Positions 53,227 through 64,000 of a DNA stretch of 64,000 nucleotides are shown here, piece after piece; the stretch's first letter is position 1, and every line of letters begins with the position of its first letter. The DNA is taken from positions 7,078,492 to 7,142,491 of the forward strand of contig NC_057791.1 of assembly GCF_014905175.1 (NCBI RefSeq). The letters are read 5' to 3'. The stretch comes from Aphidius gifuensis. Its lineage: Eukaryota; Arthropoda; Insecta; Hymenoptera; Braconidae. The notes beneath the pieces were generated by a model. It did no database searches and was not told the DNA's origin. It saw only the letters and a list, made by a program, of their open reading frames with translations. The position numbers were made by a program, and so were the translations under genes.

Positions 53227-53990
53227 CCCCATTATTTTTTACTTTTTATAAATTACATCTATTTAAATACTTCAACTGTTACATGACATTTCAGTCACAA
53301 TTATGTCAAGAATAGCTATCCTGGATTGTTATTTTTCATACGTAGTTTTTTCTTTCAAAATAATAAATAAAATTATGGTATTTTTGAGGTAAAATTATTC
53401 GTGAATGGGAAGCAGAAAATTTACAAACTCTTTATACCAGTGATATTTAGAAGGCTCTTGAATCAGCCATTAACAGGGATTGGGAAAAAAAAAATAAAAC
53501 CACAAAATGCTGATCCAACTAAACAACATGCAAATGACAATGGAAACAGTAGTCATGAAAATGATATTTGAAAAATATTAACGTATCGTCAGTTATTATT
53601 TGATTTTTGGATAGATAAATAATTAATGAATGAGCTTTTTCTTAAAAAAAAAAAAATAACATAAATTCTATTTATGATTATGCTTGAAGGATGACACTCA
53701 AATTCATCATTTATTGATAAAGAAAGAATAAAAAAAAAAGATGTGTGTTATTGTACGCACAGGGAAGTGAAACTTCTTTAGTAATTCTAATAAATAGTAA
53801 TTGAAAGATCTCTCGTTGCATTAATATATTTTTGACTAGTTGTCTTTTTCGCTCTCCTTCCGAGTGAACTATTATGTTCATTCAGTCATTAACAATTATG
53901 ATAGAAATTTTTAAATTTATTGATTAGTTATAATATTAAGGTTCTATGTAAATGAAATTCTAATTTAAAAACTTAACACAGAATGTTATA
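53227..53990. other. AT-rich stretch without recognised features
   Basis: I see no gene. GAAGTGAAACTTCTTTAG at 53765 recurs inverted at about 59398, a short shared sequence of unknown meaning. Confidence 0.4.
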
Positions 53991-55450
53991 ATCTATATAT
54001 ATAAATGCGAAAATGAAAAACTTCGTTGCTAATGTTCTCAGCAACTACCGAACCGATCATTGTGATTTTTTCTTTAAATCAAAGAGCTTATCACGGAGAT
54101 CGTGATAGGCGTTTATTCGATTTCTTATCTTAATAAAAACCGAGTTATTATTTATTATAAATAATAGCCTGTTACGTGGCAGAGGCAACAGGCGGCGCTT
54201 CGATAGTGGCTGCTTTACACTCATACAATCACAGAGGTGGAAAAAGAGAGAGAACGCGCTATAGTCCCAAATGATTTATCTATTTGCATTTAGACATAAT
54301 CAAAAAATTGAAAAACAATTAACAATAATATTAGCTCAGGAATTATCAGGCCTATAGATAAAAAGAAGTGTAGGTCAAAACAAGTTTCAAAATTTTGGTA
54401 AATATTCGGTTTAAATGAAATGTATTTTCAATAGAAAATGTGTAATAAAATGAAAATGTTAACGTTCAAAATAATGAAATTCAGTCCGTCAGTACATAAT
54501 AATTTCTTTGTTGGATAATCTTGGTTTAGATTTCCTATTTTGTCTTTAATGATAATGAAAATGACAACGCGAAATTATTTAATAGATATCATCATACCTT
54601 ATTAATTCATTCAAAAAATTAAAAAAGAAAATACCATTCAAATAACTGAGGTTGAAAGTAAACCCCATCGTCAAACAAAGTTTGGATCCAATAGTATGTA
54701 ATCCACATTGTAAAGAAAAACGAACTGATAATTAAAAAATAGTAGTAGTAAAAATTTTTTTAATGACAAGCGTAAATATGTATTCTGCCCCTATTCTTAT
54801 GTGTTGAAGTTGTCAACTTTGACATTCATTATCTAAAAAAAAAACTAGCAAGAAAATTAAAAAAAAATACACTTTTATTTGCCACCAAAAAATCGAAAAT
54901 TAAATAACGGGAAATTTATTTAACTTTCAACCTCAAGTTTGGAATAGGAATATTATTTAGAGCTAGCAAGTCTTTAATTCTTTTAAACAAATGATAACAT
55001 CTCTGAAATTGTAAAAATAATCCCAAGCAAAGCCAAATTAAAAATAATCTCAGCAACTACCCAACCGATCATCGTGATTTTTTTTTAAATAAAAGAGCTT
55101 ATCTCGCAGATCGTTATAGGCGTTTATTCAATTTCCTATCTTAATAAACAACCGAGTTATTAATTATAGCCCGTTACGCACCCAAGTCAACAAGTGGCGC
55201 TTCGGTAGTGGCTGCTATGCACTTATAGATACAATCACAGAGTTGAAAATAATACATTGCTTTACTAGGGTGTAAGGCTAATGATACTCGCACGATTTTG
55301 AGGCAATGCTGTGCATGTGACGAGCAAAGCCTCAATATCGTAAGAGTCATCAGCATTACACCCGTGTAAAGCATACTATTTTTTGCCATAAGTACTTGAA
55401 AGAGACTACAAAATAATTAGACCATTTGATATTAATTACGATCAAGAAAT

Positions 55451-55525
55451 ACGTGGGGCCGTAATGCGGGTCCAGGGCGAGTAGCCCTGGCGGGTTCGAA
55501 GGGCGGAGCCGGTGAAACCCCCCCA
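55451..55525. repeat. Isolated GC-rich hairpin island
   Basis: This roughly 75-bp island is far richer in G and C than its surroundings. It contains CCAGGGC-gagta-GCCCTGG (55472-55490), GGGTTCGAAGGGCGGAGCC and a C run. It is bordered by poly-A-rich minisatellite. Confidence 0.8.
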
Positions 55526-55544
55526 GAATTAAAAAAAAAAAAAT

Positions 55545-55690
55545 TAATATGATTAAAAAAAAAAAAAAAATTGATATGATTTAAATGAACAAAATTAATA
55601 TGATTTAAATAAACAAAATTAATATGATTTGAATAAACAAAATTAATTTGATTCAAATAAACAAAATTATATGATTAAACAAAAAAAAAT
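55545..55690. repeat. ~23-bp tandem repeats AAACAAAATTAATATGATTT
   Basis: There are about five to six units with small substitutions. Confidence 0.8.
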
Positions 55691-56261
55691 TAATATGATC
55701 ACAAAAAATAAAAATAACATGAATACAAAAAATAAAATTGACATTAATAAATAACAATATTGCTTTGAATAAATAAGAATAACAAATAAACCAGATGGCC
55801 TCAATAAAAAAAAAAAATAATAGTATCCTACATTTATAAAATATCTATCTATTTTGATATATCTCAACAATTTATTAAATTTTTTTTTTTTTTTTTTTTT
55901 AAATTCCATGTATGCTTTTTTATATATATAAACTCTTTTGATTTTTTTTGGCATTAGTTTCACTGTCACATATGACATTATCACTCATTAAAACAGTTTT
56001 TGCAATTTTATTTAATTTTTTTTGTTAATATGATATATTTTAATTATTAATTTTTGTTGAAATAAGATTGAATTTTGTTGTTAAACTGTCTGAAGCTGTC
56101 ACTTATATTTAGACAGAATGTATACAAAGCCATGGTTATGTTTAGTTATGTTCAGCATGTTTAGTCGTCAGAGGGCTGCACCAGTTTATAAAAAAAAAAA
56201 AAATATCACACCGTCATACAATGTTTAGTTGTGTTGGTGGTTTCCCATTAAAAATTAAAAA

Positions 56262-56335
56262 AATAATGTGTAGTTTTTCATTTTACGCATTATTTCAGTC
56301 AAAACAATGTGTAAAATGAAAAACTACACATTATT
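56262..56335. repeat. 30-bp-arm hairpin
   Basis: Arms 56262-56291 and 56306-56335 (AATGTGTAGTTTTTCATTTT and its complement) differ at one position, with a 14-nt loop. Confidence 0.85.
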
Positions 56336-56573
56336 TTTATTAATGTGTATATTGAAAACTTTACACATGAAAATACGGGTGTAATGTAGTCTTTTTTAAG
56401 TACGAATGCCAAAAAAGAGAGATAACGCCCTATAGTCCCAAATGATTTATCTATTTGCATTTTAACATAATCAAAAAATTGAAAAAAAATTAACAATAAT
56501 ATTTTTAAACTAACTAGCTTAGAAATCATCAAGCCGATAGATTAATAGAAGTGTAGATCAAAATAAAGATGCA

Positions 56574-56886
56574 CCCTGGTACAAATATTTCTCCAACTTT
56601 CTTCCAACTTTTTTCCAACTTTTCTCCGCCATTTCTCCACCTCTTTACGAAAATGACCCATGGTTGGAGAAATTTCTCCAACCTTTCTCCAATCAAAAAT
56701 TTACTTCAACTTTTTTCCAAGTTTTTTCCGCCATTTCTCCAACCTGAAATTTACTCCAACTTTTTGCCAACCAAAAATTTACTCCAATTTTTTTCCAACT
56801 TCGTTCCAACTTTTTTCGAACCATGGGTCATTTTCGTAAAAAGGTAGAGAAAGTTGGAAAAAGTTGCAAAAATATTTCTACCAGGG
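56574..56886. mobile_element. MITE with CCCTGGTA terminal inverted repeats
   Basis: The 313-bp element runs from CCCTGGTACAAATATTT to AAATATTTCTACCAGGG, with the inversion continuing inward to TTTACGAAAATGACCCATGG. It contains several AACTTTTTTCC-type repeats. It interrupts Helitron copy 3; the corresponding site in copy 1 near 54400 is empty. Superfamily unknown. Confidence 0.8.
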
Positions 56887-57824
56887 CAAGCTTAAAAACT
56901 TTGGTAAATATTCGGTTCAAAGAAAATGTGTTATGTTAATATAAAATCAACTGTGTATTAAAATAAAAATATTTTTAATATAATAAAAATGGCAGTGCGA
57001 AATTATTTAATAATTATATCATTATACCGTATTATTTCATTCAAAAAAAGTTAATTTTATTCAAATAATTAAGGTTGAAAGTAAATTCCATTGTCTAACA
57101 AATTTTGGGTCCGAGAGGGTCATTCTACATATGGTTATAGAAAATATTCTCAATGCCCCCCTGTCCAAAGTATAACCACTATACTAGCAGGTTCTTAGGA
57201 GTATATGTGTCTGTAATCTATCTGGATAGACACACACATACTACTACAGCAGAGAAACAAGGAACAGCACCATTTAAAATTATATTTCCACTGAATCCCT
57301 AGGAGAAAAGGGATCTACAACTGCTTTAATGATCCGTATTGTTAAATAGAACAAATTGATAGTTGGCTCAGCAATAATTGATAGAAATTCTTTCAACTAC
57401 AAGCGTTAATATGTGTTCTGTACCTATTCCTAGGTGTTGAAGTTTCCAGTTTTGATATCAATCATCTAAAAAAAAAATGAGCACGAAAATTCTGGAAAAT
57501 TCATCGGAATAGATGATTTTTCCGGCTTTCATTTGCAACCAAAAAATCGAAAATTGAATAACGGGAAATATATTCAACTCTCAACCGTAAGTTGGGAATA
57601 TTATTTCAAGCTAGCTAGCTCCAATTTTTTTCAAACAAATGATAACATTCAAAAATTGTCAAAATAATCCCGAGCAAAGCCGGGTTAATCAGCTTGTTTT
57701 ATATAAATATTAATTTATTGAACAACTAGTCAGCCGAACACTTCTATTACTATTTCATGTATACTTTTTATTTTATGTATATATATTCATGAAATACTGA
57801 GTTTTTTCAGTTGCTCTTTTATCT

Positions 57825-57941
57825 TCAGAAATTTTTGTCGGGATGGTATCTTTTAATATTTTCCTGATATATCAACTTTAGATGACTTAAGCTTCGAATA
57901 TTATTGAATATTGAGTCAATTTCAGCCTCGTAATCTGACAT
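57825..57941 (-). CDS. 38-residue ORF with J-domain-like end
   Basis: MSDYEAEIDSIFNNIRSL... ends LIYQENIKRYHPDKNF. It is preceded by a polypyrimidine-type acceptor (TATTTTTCAG just upstream of the ATG), as in a last exon. YHPDKN is the hallmark of DnaJ J-domains, but only this tail fits and the length is far below a J-domain. It could be an exon fragment or chance. Confidence 0.25.
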   Translation of the reverse strand: MSDYEAEIDSIFNNIRSLSHLKLIYQENIKRYHPDKNF

Positions 57942-58462
57942 GTTACAGCCTGAAAAATATAAATAAAATTAATACAAATTATAATGGAAATAAATTTGAT
58001 TTTAATTTAGTAGCTATCTCTTCAATATTTAAATAAAAAAAAAAAAAACAAAACAAAACGAACTATTTGATGTTAAAAAAATTTAAGGTCAAATATTGAT
58101 CGATTTTTTCAACATCTTTTTTATGAGCGAATTAACGACAAACACATGATAGTGCATCATCGCCGCCACCACCACCACCGTGGATTTGTTCTATTATGAT
58201 TGCTGTTGTTTATATATGATCAATATTGTTGTTGTTATTTTGATTTCCACTTGGTACATCATTTATTAAATTATTATTTACTCCTGTTGTTGTTGTTTTA
58301 TTGAATGATTCAATATTTAATCATCTGTTCTATTTTTTTGTCCTTTACAAATTCATTCAAGATCTTGAATTTATTTCGATCATGACAAGCACGATCATAA
58401 CAAGCACAAGCACTTGAATAACCACTATCTTCTGTATTATTTGATTATTGGACAGATTCATT

Positions 58463-58672
58463 TCAAATACTCATTATTTGATTTAAAATACTATTACAAC
58501 TACCAGAACAAGTCTCATCAAAATTACCAGACATTGGTATAGGATCTAGTCGTATTTTAAATTTTACTGATTTAGGATTACCAGTACATTTATCACATGT
58601 TTCTAATAATATTTCAATGTCATTAATTGTCCCTTGAAATCCTATACAATCTAAATACCACATTTTATCCAC
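58463..58672 (-). CDS. Cysteine-patterned small ORF, copy 1
   Basis: The 69-residue ORF has DCIGFQGTINDIEI, then TCDKCTGNPKSVKFKI, and a further DETCSGSC. It is about 80 percent similar to the neighbour at 58783-59013, and both end QIMSI-stop. The spacing DC-x(17)-C-x2-C followed by a beta-rich stretch faintly resembles the first half of ML/NPC2 lipid-binding domains; this is speculative. No signal peptide is visible in the ORF itself, so it may be an exon. Confidence 0.35.
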   Translation of the reverse strand: MDKMWYLDCIGFQGTINDIEILLETCDKCTGNPKSVKFKIRLDPIPMSGNFDETCSGSCNSILNQIMSI

Positions 58673-58782
58673 ATATTATTTATTGTTGTTTGGTATTGTG
58701 ATTATGATGTTGCTGTCGTATTATGTCAAGCACTTAAATAACCACTATCTTGTGTATTAATTGTTTATTTAACAGATTTATT

Positions 58783-59013
58783 TTAGATACTCATTATTTG
58801 TTTAAAAATATTATTATAACCACCAGTACAAGTCTCATCAAAATTATCAGACATTGGTATAGCATCTCGTCGTATTTCAATTTTTACTGATTTAGGATTA
58901 CCAGTACATTTGTCACATTTTTCTGCTAATATTTCAATGTCATTAATTGTTTCTTGAAATCCTATACAATCTAAAATACCATCTGTACTATCTTTACGTT
59001 CACGTGGTACCAC
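58783..59013 (-). CDS. Cysteine-patterned small ORF, copy 2
   Basis: The 76-residue ORF is a tandem duplicate of 58463-58672 (period about 350 bp). It keeps DCIGFQ, CDKCTGNPKSVK and DETC, with conservative changes between copies. The flanking DNA (TATTATTTATTGTTGTT-GGTATTGTG) is duplicated too, and a third flank without an ORF starts near 59090. Function unknown. Confidence 0.35.
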   Translation of the reverse strand: MVPRERKDSTDGILDCIGFQETINDIEILAEKCDKCTGNPKSVKIEIRRDAIPMSDNFDETCTGGYNNIFKQIMSI

Positions 59014-59964
59014 ATTTCATCCACATATTATTTATTGTTGTTCGGTATTGTGATTATGATGTTGCTGTCATATTATGTCAAGCACTTGAATAACCATTAT
59101 CTTGTGTATTATTTGTTTATTTAACAGATTAATTTTAAATACTCATTATTTGATAAAAAATATCATAATAAATTATATATTGTATATAATAAAAGTTTTA
59201 ACTTTAATATTCACCTTTGTCTCTTAAATCTTTCATGAAACTAAAATTTTGAAAAAAATTTTAAACAAATTTTTTCGTATCGTTGTCAAGGGAATAAATA
59301 AATAAAACAAGATAAAAAATAATTTAAAATTACTTACCTTCATAGCGTTACTTTCGTTGCATCCATCTTTTGTTTTTTTTTTTTACTGCCCATTCTAAAG
59401 AAGTTTCACTTCAAAAAAATTAATCGTAATAATAAAAGAAAAATTCAATTAAAAATGTAAAAGATTGTACTTTTAAATATAGAAGTTTCGAACTGAAAAT
59501 AAAATAAAACATCATAATTATTTTTACGGTTAAATTGTTTACATGATTATTCTTATAAGTATCGGTTTCACATGGTTTTAAGTATGTATAGCTTGTAATT
59601 AGCCGTTTGGAAAACGAGTATCTTACGACACTTATCGTCTCACATTTCTACTTTTGTCAAGGATTCAAATTAGACAACAAGCGTGACACATCAAATGATA
59701 GTTTTTTTATAAAAAAAATTAAATATTATTACTTAATATATCAGTTTATAAGAATTGTCCATGTTGTACTGTGGTCCGGGTCATTTGATGAACAAAACAT
59801 GAGAATTGAGGGTCCGGATGCGAAGACCCGTCGAGTGCTTGAAGACAAGAAAATGCTATGTTTCTGTAGGTCAAAAATACGAAAAACTGAAATAAAAAAT
59901 AAAAAAATACGATAATATATCGATAAAATTAAATAAAAATATTTTTCTCTAAATAAATTTTTTT
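59014..59964. other. No clear gene
   Basis: AT-rich. A - strand donor AAG|GTAAGTAA at about 59340 follows MGSKKKKQKMDATK-like sequence that soon meets a stop; it could be a 5' untranslated exon of the cysteine ORFs. The 102-codon ORF at 59607 has no recognisable features. Confidence 0.3.
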
Positions 59965-60205
59965 TTATGAAATTAGTTTACGCGATAAAAAATAAAAACG
60001 AAATTTTTTTTTTTTTTTGAAAAAATATTTCTTTTTAATCATATAACTCGAGACAACTTCTTTGAAATTTAATAAGTTGACTTGAAATTTCGACTATAGC
60101 CTCATTATAAGCTACCAATTACAATAGTATGATCAAAAAACTCATTATTTATATTGTTTAATTGTTATATGATTGTTTTAATTGATACTCGAAATCTCTC
60201 AATTT
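59965..60205. repeat. Dispersed ~230-bp repeat, copy 2
   Basis: The stretch matches 46650-46880 in the same orientation and ends where LINE ORF1-like sequence starts. Confidence 0.8.
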
Positions 60206-60950
60206 GATGAACATATCAATGAAATTTCTACATCACTTAATGGTAGACTGGATTCATGTGAGAATAATATTGTGACATATAATGCTAAGCTGTAAGCCAT
60301 TACAACAAAGTTCAATGACCTTGACAATAGTTCTGCTCAGCATATGTCATAAGTTAGCGATGAGCTTAATATGAGATTCGATTGTTCGTCTACCATCATA
60401 ATTACTGGTATACCTGAAGCCACTAGAATTAATGTATCAACTGATGATTGTAAAATGAGTGACAATGGTAAGATCAATGAGTTATTTGAATTTATGTCTA
60501 TTATTATTCCAGAGTGTCAAAATGCTAACTATTTATTCGGTAGATTGGATGTACTGAATAATCATAACAATACTAGCATCTTTAAAGATAATATTGGCAC
60601 TAATAATAATAATGATGAAGTACATAAACCAAGAATAATTGAAATGCACTTTGATAATATGCTGACTTGTGATCTTATTAAACAGACATTCTTCTTAGCT
60701 CTCAAATCAAAGAAACTATAAGGCTAGATGAAATTAATTTACTTCAACATGGACTTGCCAGAATTTTAAAACACAAAGAAAGGAGCTTGTTCAACAGGTG
60801 CAAGCATCACAAAACGAAACAAAGGTTGTCAAATTTATACAAGGGAGATTCAAAGTTGTATCAATACGTTCAACAGTTACTCATCACCAATAAATTCTTC
60901 ACCAACTCTAAATTAAGCTCAGTGTAACCTAGACAATTTTAATATTACCC
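60205..60950 (+). pseudogene. LINE ORF1 fragment
   Basis: A coiled-coil-type start (ISTSLNGRLDSCENNIVTY) with stops is followed by an open segment 60371-60721, whose TIIITGIPEATRINVS parallels NVIMFGIPEDPDAHTS of the 19.4-kb LINE. Past 60720 the frame breaks again (RILKHKERSLFNR). No ORF2 follows. Confidence 0.6.
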
Positions 60951-61044
60951 GCAAAATGCCAGAAGCATAAACAACAATAAACAATTACAATTATTTTCTT
61001 CCACATCAACCACCGACTTTGATTGTATCACATTCGCGGACCCC

Positions 61045-61345
61045 CTGGAGATAGCAAGATATTATTTGAAAATTCGTTCAGAAATTCTTAGAAAATTGTT
61101 TAAAAATTCATTCAGAGTTTATTTAGAATTGTTAATAAATTATTTGGAAATTATCTGAAATTTGTCTAGAAAGTGTTTAAAAATTGTTTGAAACTAGTTT
61201 AAAATTTTGTTTAAAATTATTAGGAAATTGGTTAAAAATTCATTTAAAATTGTCTGAAATTATTCAAATTTTTATTTGGAATTCGTTTAAAAAGTGTTTA
61301 AAGTTCACTAAATTTCATTGAGGAATTAAAAAATTGTTTAAAATT
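61045..61345. repeat. Degenerate short tandem repeats (GAAATTGTTTAAAAATT)
   Basis: Many variants of a roughly 12-22 bp phrase occur in direct orientation, without coding potential. Confidence 0.6.
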
Positions 61346-62036
61346 ATTTTTAGGTTGTGAAAATTGTTCATAATTATTTATAATGATTCATTTATTCATC
61401 TTCATGAACATTTGTTATCGATTTGTTAGAGTCAGTATACAAAATTTTGTTTAGATGTACTTTCTGAAATGAGATCTTGTATGTACCGACGCAGATAATG
61501 TCCAATGCTATAGATCAAATCTATGATCTAGGTCGATATAAAGATTTCTCTTTTGTTTTTCTTTTCCACTCAGAGTGTAGGTGTTATTGTTTCGTTTTTC
61601 TCGTCACCCTTTCTTGTTGTTTTCTTATTTGCTGTGTATTCATTACATTGTCTTCACCTGTCACTTTCCTGTTTTGTTTATTATATTTGATAATATAGGG
61701 AAGAGTGGCCCATACGAACACCCATCTTAAAACGGACAGCCTTGATATTTTCATGAAATAGATGATATATTTTTTTTTTTCTTTCTATGTTCAGTGTCAT
61801 TTTCGCTTTAGTAAAAAAAAGATACTAAAAATAGAAGGCGTTTGTGTTTCATATTGGATATTTTAAATGAAAACATCAAAAAATGAATAACAATATTTGA
61901 ATATTTAATTAGTAATTTGAATATTCAAAATTTAAATATTAACAAATAACAATTTTATAAATATTTGAAAATTAAAAAATAAAATTTAAATATTTTATCA
62001 ATAATTTGTAATCAATATAAACAATAATCTGAACTT

Positions 62037-63395
62037 TTATAAACAATTTTTACCATAAAAGTAATTATTAATATTGTTTTTTTTTTTTACGCTAACACAC
62101 AATCCATGGAACCGAGTGTTACTCTGATCACATTGGATCCACAGTTTTTTTTTTTCTCTTAGTTGGAAAAAAAATATTACAAGTGCTACAATCTGTATTT
62201 CATTCATCATCATCAGTTGCTTTTTCTTCTCTTTCGTCTTTTTCAATTTCAATAGATTCTATATTTGAACTATTCAATTTTCTTCTTTTTGTCCTTTTTT
62301 TTTTCTTTCTCTTCTTTTATTCTCTCTAGCTCACCTAGCTCTTTTCTATAATTTTTCAATGACTTCACATACTTTAGTCTTACCAGATTCATGTGAAGGA
62401 GTTACTGGTATAAGTGGAAAACGTTGGGATTATAAGGTCAAAACTCACATGTTTTAGAGAATCTCAGAATGTTTTCTGTTGTTGCAGCATGTTTTCAAGC
62501 TTTGCAAAAACATTCTGGGACATTTTTCTCACTAACATTTTTCTCTGGATGTTGTCTCATCTTGTGCAATATTTCCCGAGAGGGCTATACTGACACTGGG
62601 AGGTTGACACTAATATCCAGGGGTTGTGAATTGTGTGTCGTGTGGGGTGGTAGACCATGATCGAGTGATTTTGTTGAGCGATTCTACGGACTTTTGAATC
62701 TAAAATCAGTAAAACTTATCGTAATCATAAGTTAGCCTAACTTGAGTCATAAAGCACACGATCTATTTTTCGAACAACTCAGAATTGATGTAGCCAGTAT
62801 CACTCACCATGCCCAAGATCTATCAGTTGTATTGGCTATTAGTTCTTCATTTACCCTTTTCCTGGCAAATACAAAAACTGGTGGAAGTTTCTCACCAGCT
62901 ACTGATACACAGCACTCGACGGTGACGTTTCGAGACTTTTTTCGAACACCAACTTACTTCTGTCCTTTTATGTCTATTATTTTCCTTATCGTTTTTGGAA
63001 TCGCCGATGCTGGAGTTATATCAACGTTCTAAATACGATGCTGAGGAAACTTGTGTTGTCCAGTCCTGTTTTATATAATTCAAAACATTCCTGAACTCTA
63101 CCACGGTTGAATCTTCTTGCACAAGCAGCAGATACAGTTTCAGGTTTTCTTAGAGACAAAGTTGAATTACGTCTAAGGAAACCTTGCATTCATTTTGTAC
63201 CCGCTGAACTTCTTGAAAAAGAATTCAGCAAGTTGTTTTCTTCAGCAGGTAACCAAGCAAGCGACTTCAATGCTGTTGGATGCACGTCATATAAAAAAGA
63301 TTCGTTTTCCTGCAGATACTCCCCCAACTGCTCTTCTCGGTTTCGACTGAAAACCGTTTCTGCACTTCCTCAACCTATTTATTAAATACAAGATG
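62037..63395 (-). pseudogene. Tigger/pogo-like transposase pseudogene with PHD tail
   Basis: From 63390 leftward the - strand gives a CENP-B-type helix-turn-helix region (VFSRNREEQLGEYL, HPTALKSLAWLPAEENN, GFLRRNSTLSLRKPETVSAA) with a stop where AG-x-D-W is expected. The DDE_1 catalytic region follows (KSRNVTVECCVSVAGEKLPP, VFVFARKR). Next comes a lysine/glutamate linker, and at 62160-62050 a PHD-finger-like end (WIQCDQSNTRFHGLCVSV). Multiple stops and frameshifts occur throughout. The domain order matches insect Tigger/pogo transposases carrying a C-terminal PHD. Confidence 0.7.
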
Positions 63396-63907
63396 ACCAA
63401 TGATCATTGATCTACAATATAAGATTCAAGTGAAAAGCATAATTATCATAAATAAATCTTCTATCTATCGGTACACTTATTAAATTTATTCTATTTCTTC
63501 ATTGATTGAATAAATCATCAAATTTATAATCTAGATTAAGTATCAAGTCTAATAGAAGTTGGTGAATTTATTTTATTATTTTAGTTATTAAAAAATTATT
63601 GAAATGTTAAATTAATGTTTGAATAGATTTACTAACATGTTTGAAACTTGATTGAAATGATTTTTTTATCGATAAAATAATAAAATAAATTCACTAGTAT
63701 ATGTCAAACCTGGTACTGAATCTACATTGTCATTAAAATAATTTTTAAATGTACTGAATTATAAAATAGAATGAATACTTTTACTGATATACGAAGAACT
63801 GGTGATTCGATAATGAAAACTGTAAATAAATTTTAAAAAAATATAAACCTTTCATAGTAGCGATCTCTATATTCGAGGAAGGTTTGTACAGTTGTATGTA
63901 AGTTTAA

Positions 63908-63959
63908 TACGACGTATCAATACGAGATATCAGTACGACGTATCAGTACGAGATATTCT
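63908..63959. repeat. Four 13-bp repeats (TACGACGTATCAA type)
   Basis: TACGACGTATCAA, TACGAGATATCAG, TACGACGTATCAG and TACGAGATATTCT occur in tandem, alternating two variants. Confidence 0.9.
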
Positions 63960-64000
63960 AGAGGTGAGAGCATTTTATTTTTTAGATTGATTATTATTCA

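Larger units (their letters stand above)
53992..57686 (+). mobile_element. Tandem non-autonomous Helitron-like copies
   Basis: Copy 1 starts TCTATATATATAAATGCG after an A and ends near 55025 at CCCAAGCAAAGCC. A partial copy 2 starts at about 55035 (CAGCAACTACCCAACCGATC) and fades by 55260. A partial copy 3 runs from about 56398 (AGAGATAACGCCCTATAGTC) to 57686, with the terminus CCCGAGCAAAGCCGGGTTAA followed by TCAGCTTG. The TC start, A/T insertion context, 3' hairpin without TIRs and lack of target duplication suggest Helitrons. No Rep-helicase is encoded. The CTTG end departs from the usual CTRR. Confidence 0.6.

Noticed and set aside
55667..55984. 105-codon hydrophobic - strand ORF
   Set aside because: It is built from poly-T and AT minisatellite; the composition alone explains the F/I/Y-rich sequence.

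Overview
The window is AT-rich DNA from an animal, almost certainly an arthropod. BEL/Pao, Copia, Ty3/gypsy, HARBI1-type, animal CACTA-like, Tigger-PHD and piggyBac-like elements occur together. One retroelement promoter has a TATA box plus a TCAGT initiator at the insect spacing, and the Copia primer site matches the initiator-tRNA-Met half used by Drosophila copia. A hymenopteran (parasitoid-wasp-like) genome is my guess from the AT content and element mix, not a demonstrated fact. I found no complete host gene. Nearly everything recognisable is transposon, in several nesting layers.

Layout. 1-4.1 kb: a very large foldback repeat, a piggyBac-like MITE with TTAA duplications, and a stray foldback fragment. 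4.1-16.0 kb: a decayed Ty3/gypsy element (copy 1, + strand), split by an almost pristine Copia element (6387-11668, - strand, one intact 1437-residue Gag-Pol, LTRs differing at 3 of 347 positions, target duplication AAGTT). 16.2-18.4 kb: an 858-bp module also present near 52.4-53.2 kb, followed by a predicted seven-exon gene whose 36/39-residue exons are tandemly duplicated, all with phase-1 introns. 18.4-19.3 kb: a gypsy-family LTR, probably the displaced 3' LTR of copy 1. 19.4-20.7 kb: a broken LINE. 21.9-34.5 kb: a BEL/Pao element (- strand) carrying a second gypsy copy (22.4-29.4 kb, - strand), which has its own 5' LTR, tRNA-Lys-type primer site, a 3-kb structured leader and a 3.4-kb internal deletion.

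34.9-46.5 kb: another piggyBac-like MITE, minisatellites, and a CACTA-like region (transposase pseudogene, remnant of a second gene, inverted second transposase fragment) flanked by clusters of a TTGATCAA-containing repeat. 47-53 kb: tRNA-like SINE heads, palindromic repeats, a foldback element with 11-bp subrepeats, and a HARBI1/Harbinger transposase pseudogene joined to the same 858-bp module. 54-57.7 kb: tandem Helitron-like copies, one interrupted by a CCCTGGTA-TIR MITE, plus an isolated GC-rich hairpin island. 57.8-64 kb: small ORFs (a J-domain-like fragment and two tandem cysteine-patterned ORFs), a LINE ORF1 fragment and a Tigger/pogo-like transposase pseudogene with a PHD tail.

The most unusual items are: the phase-symmetric exon array (17.1-18.4 kb) attached to a module that elsewhere abuts a Harbinger transposase; a decamer (GGAGTCATCC) recurring through the gypsy LTR, leader and coding DNA; a GGGAAAC slip site at the gypsy gag/pol overlap conserved in both copies; and the structured gypsy leader with an internal core promoter, 83-bp hairpin repeats and two stem-loops showing paired substitutions. 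No RNA gene, CRISPR array or rRNA was seen.
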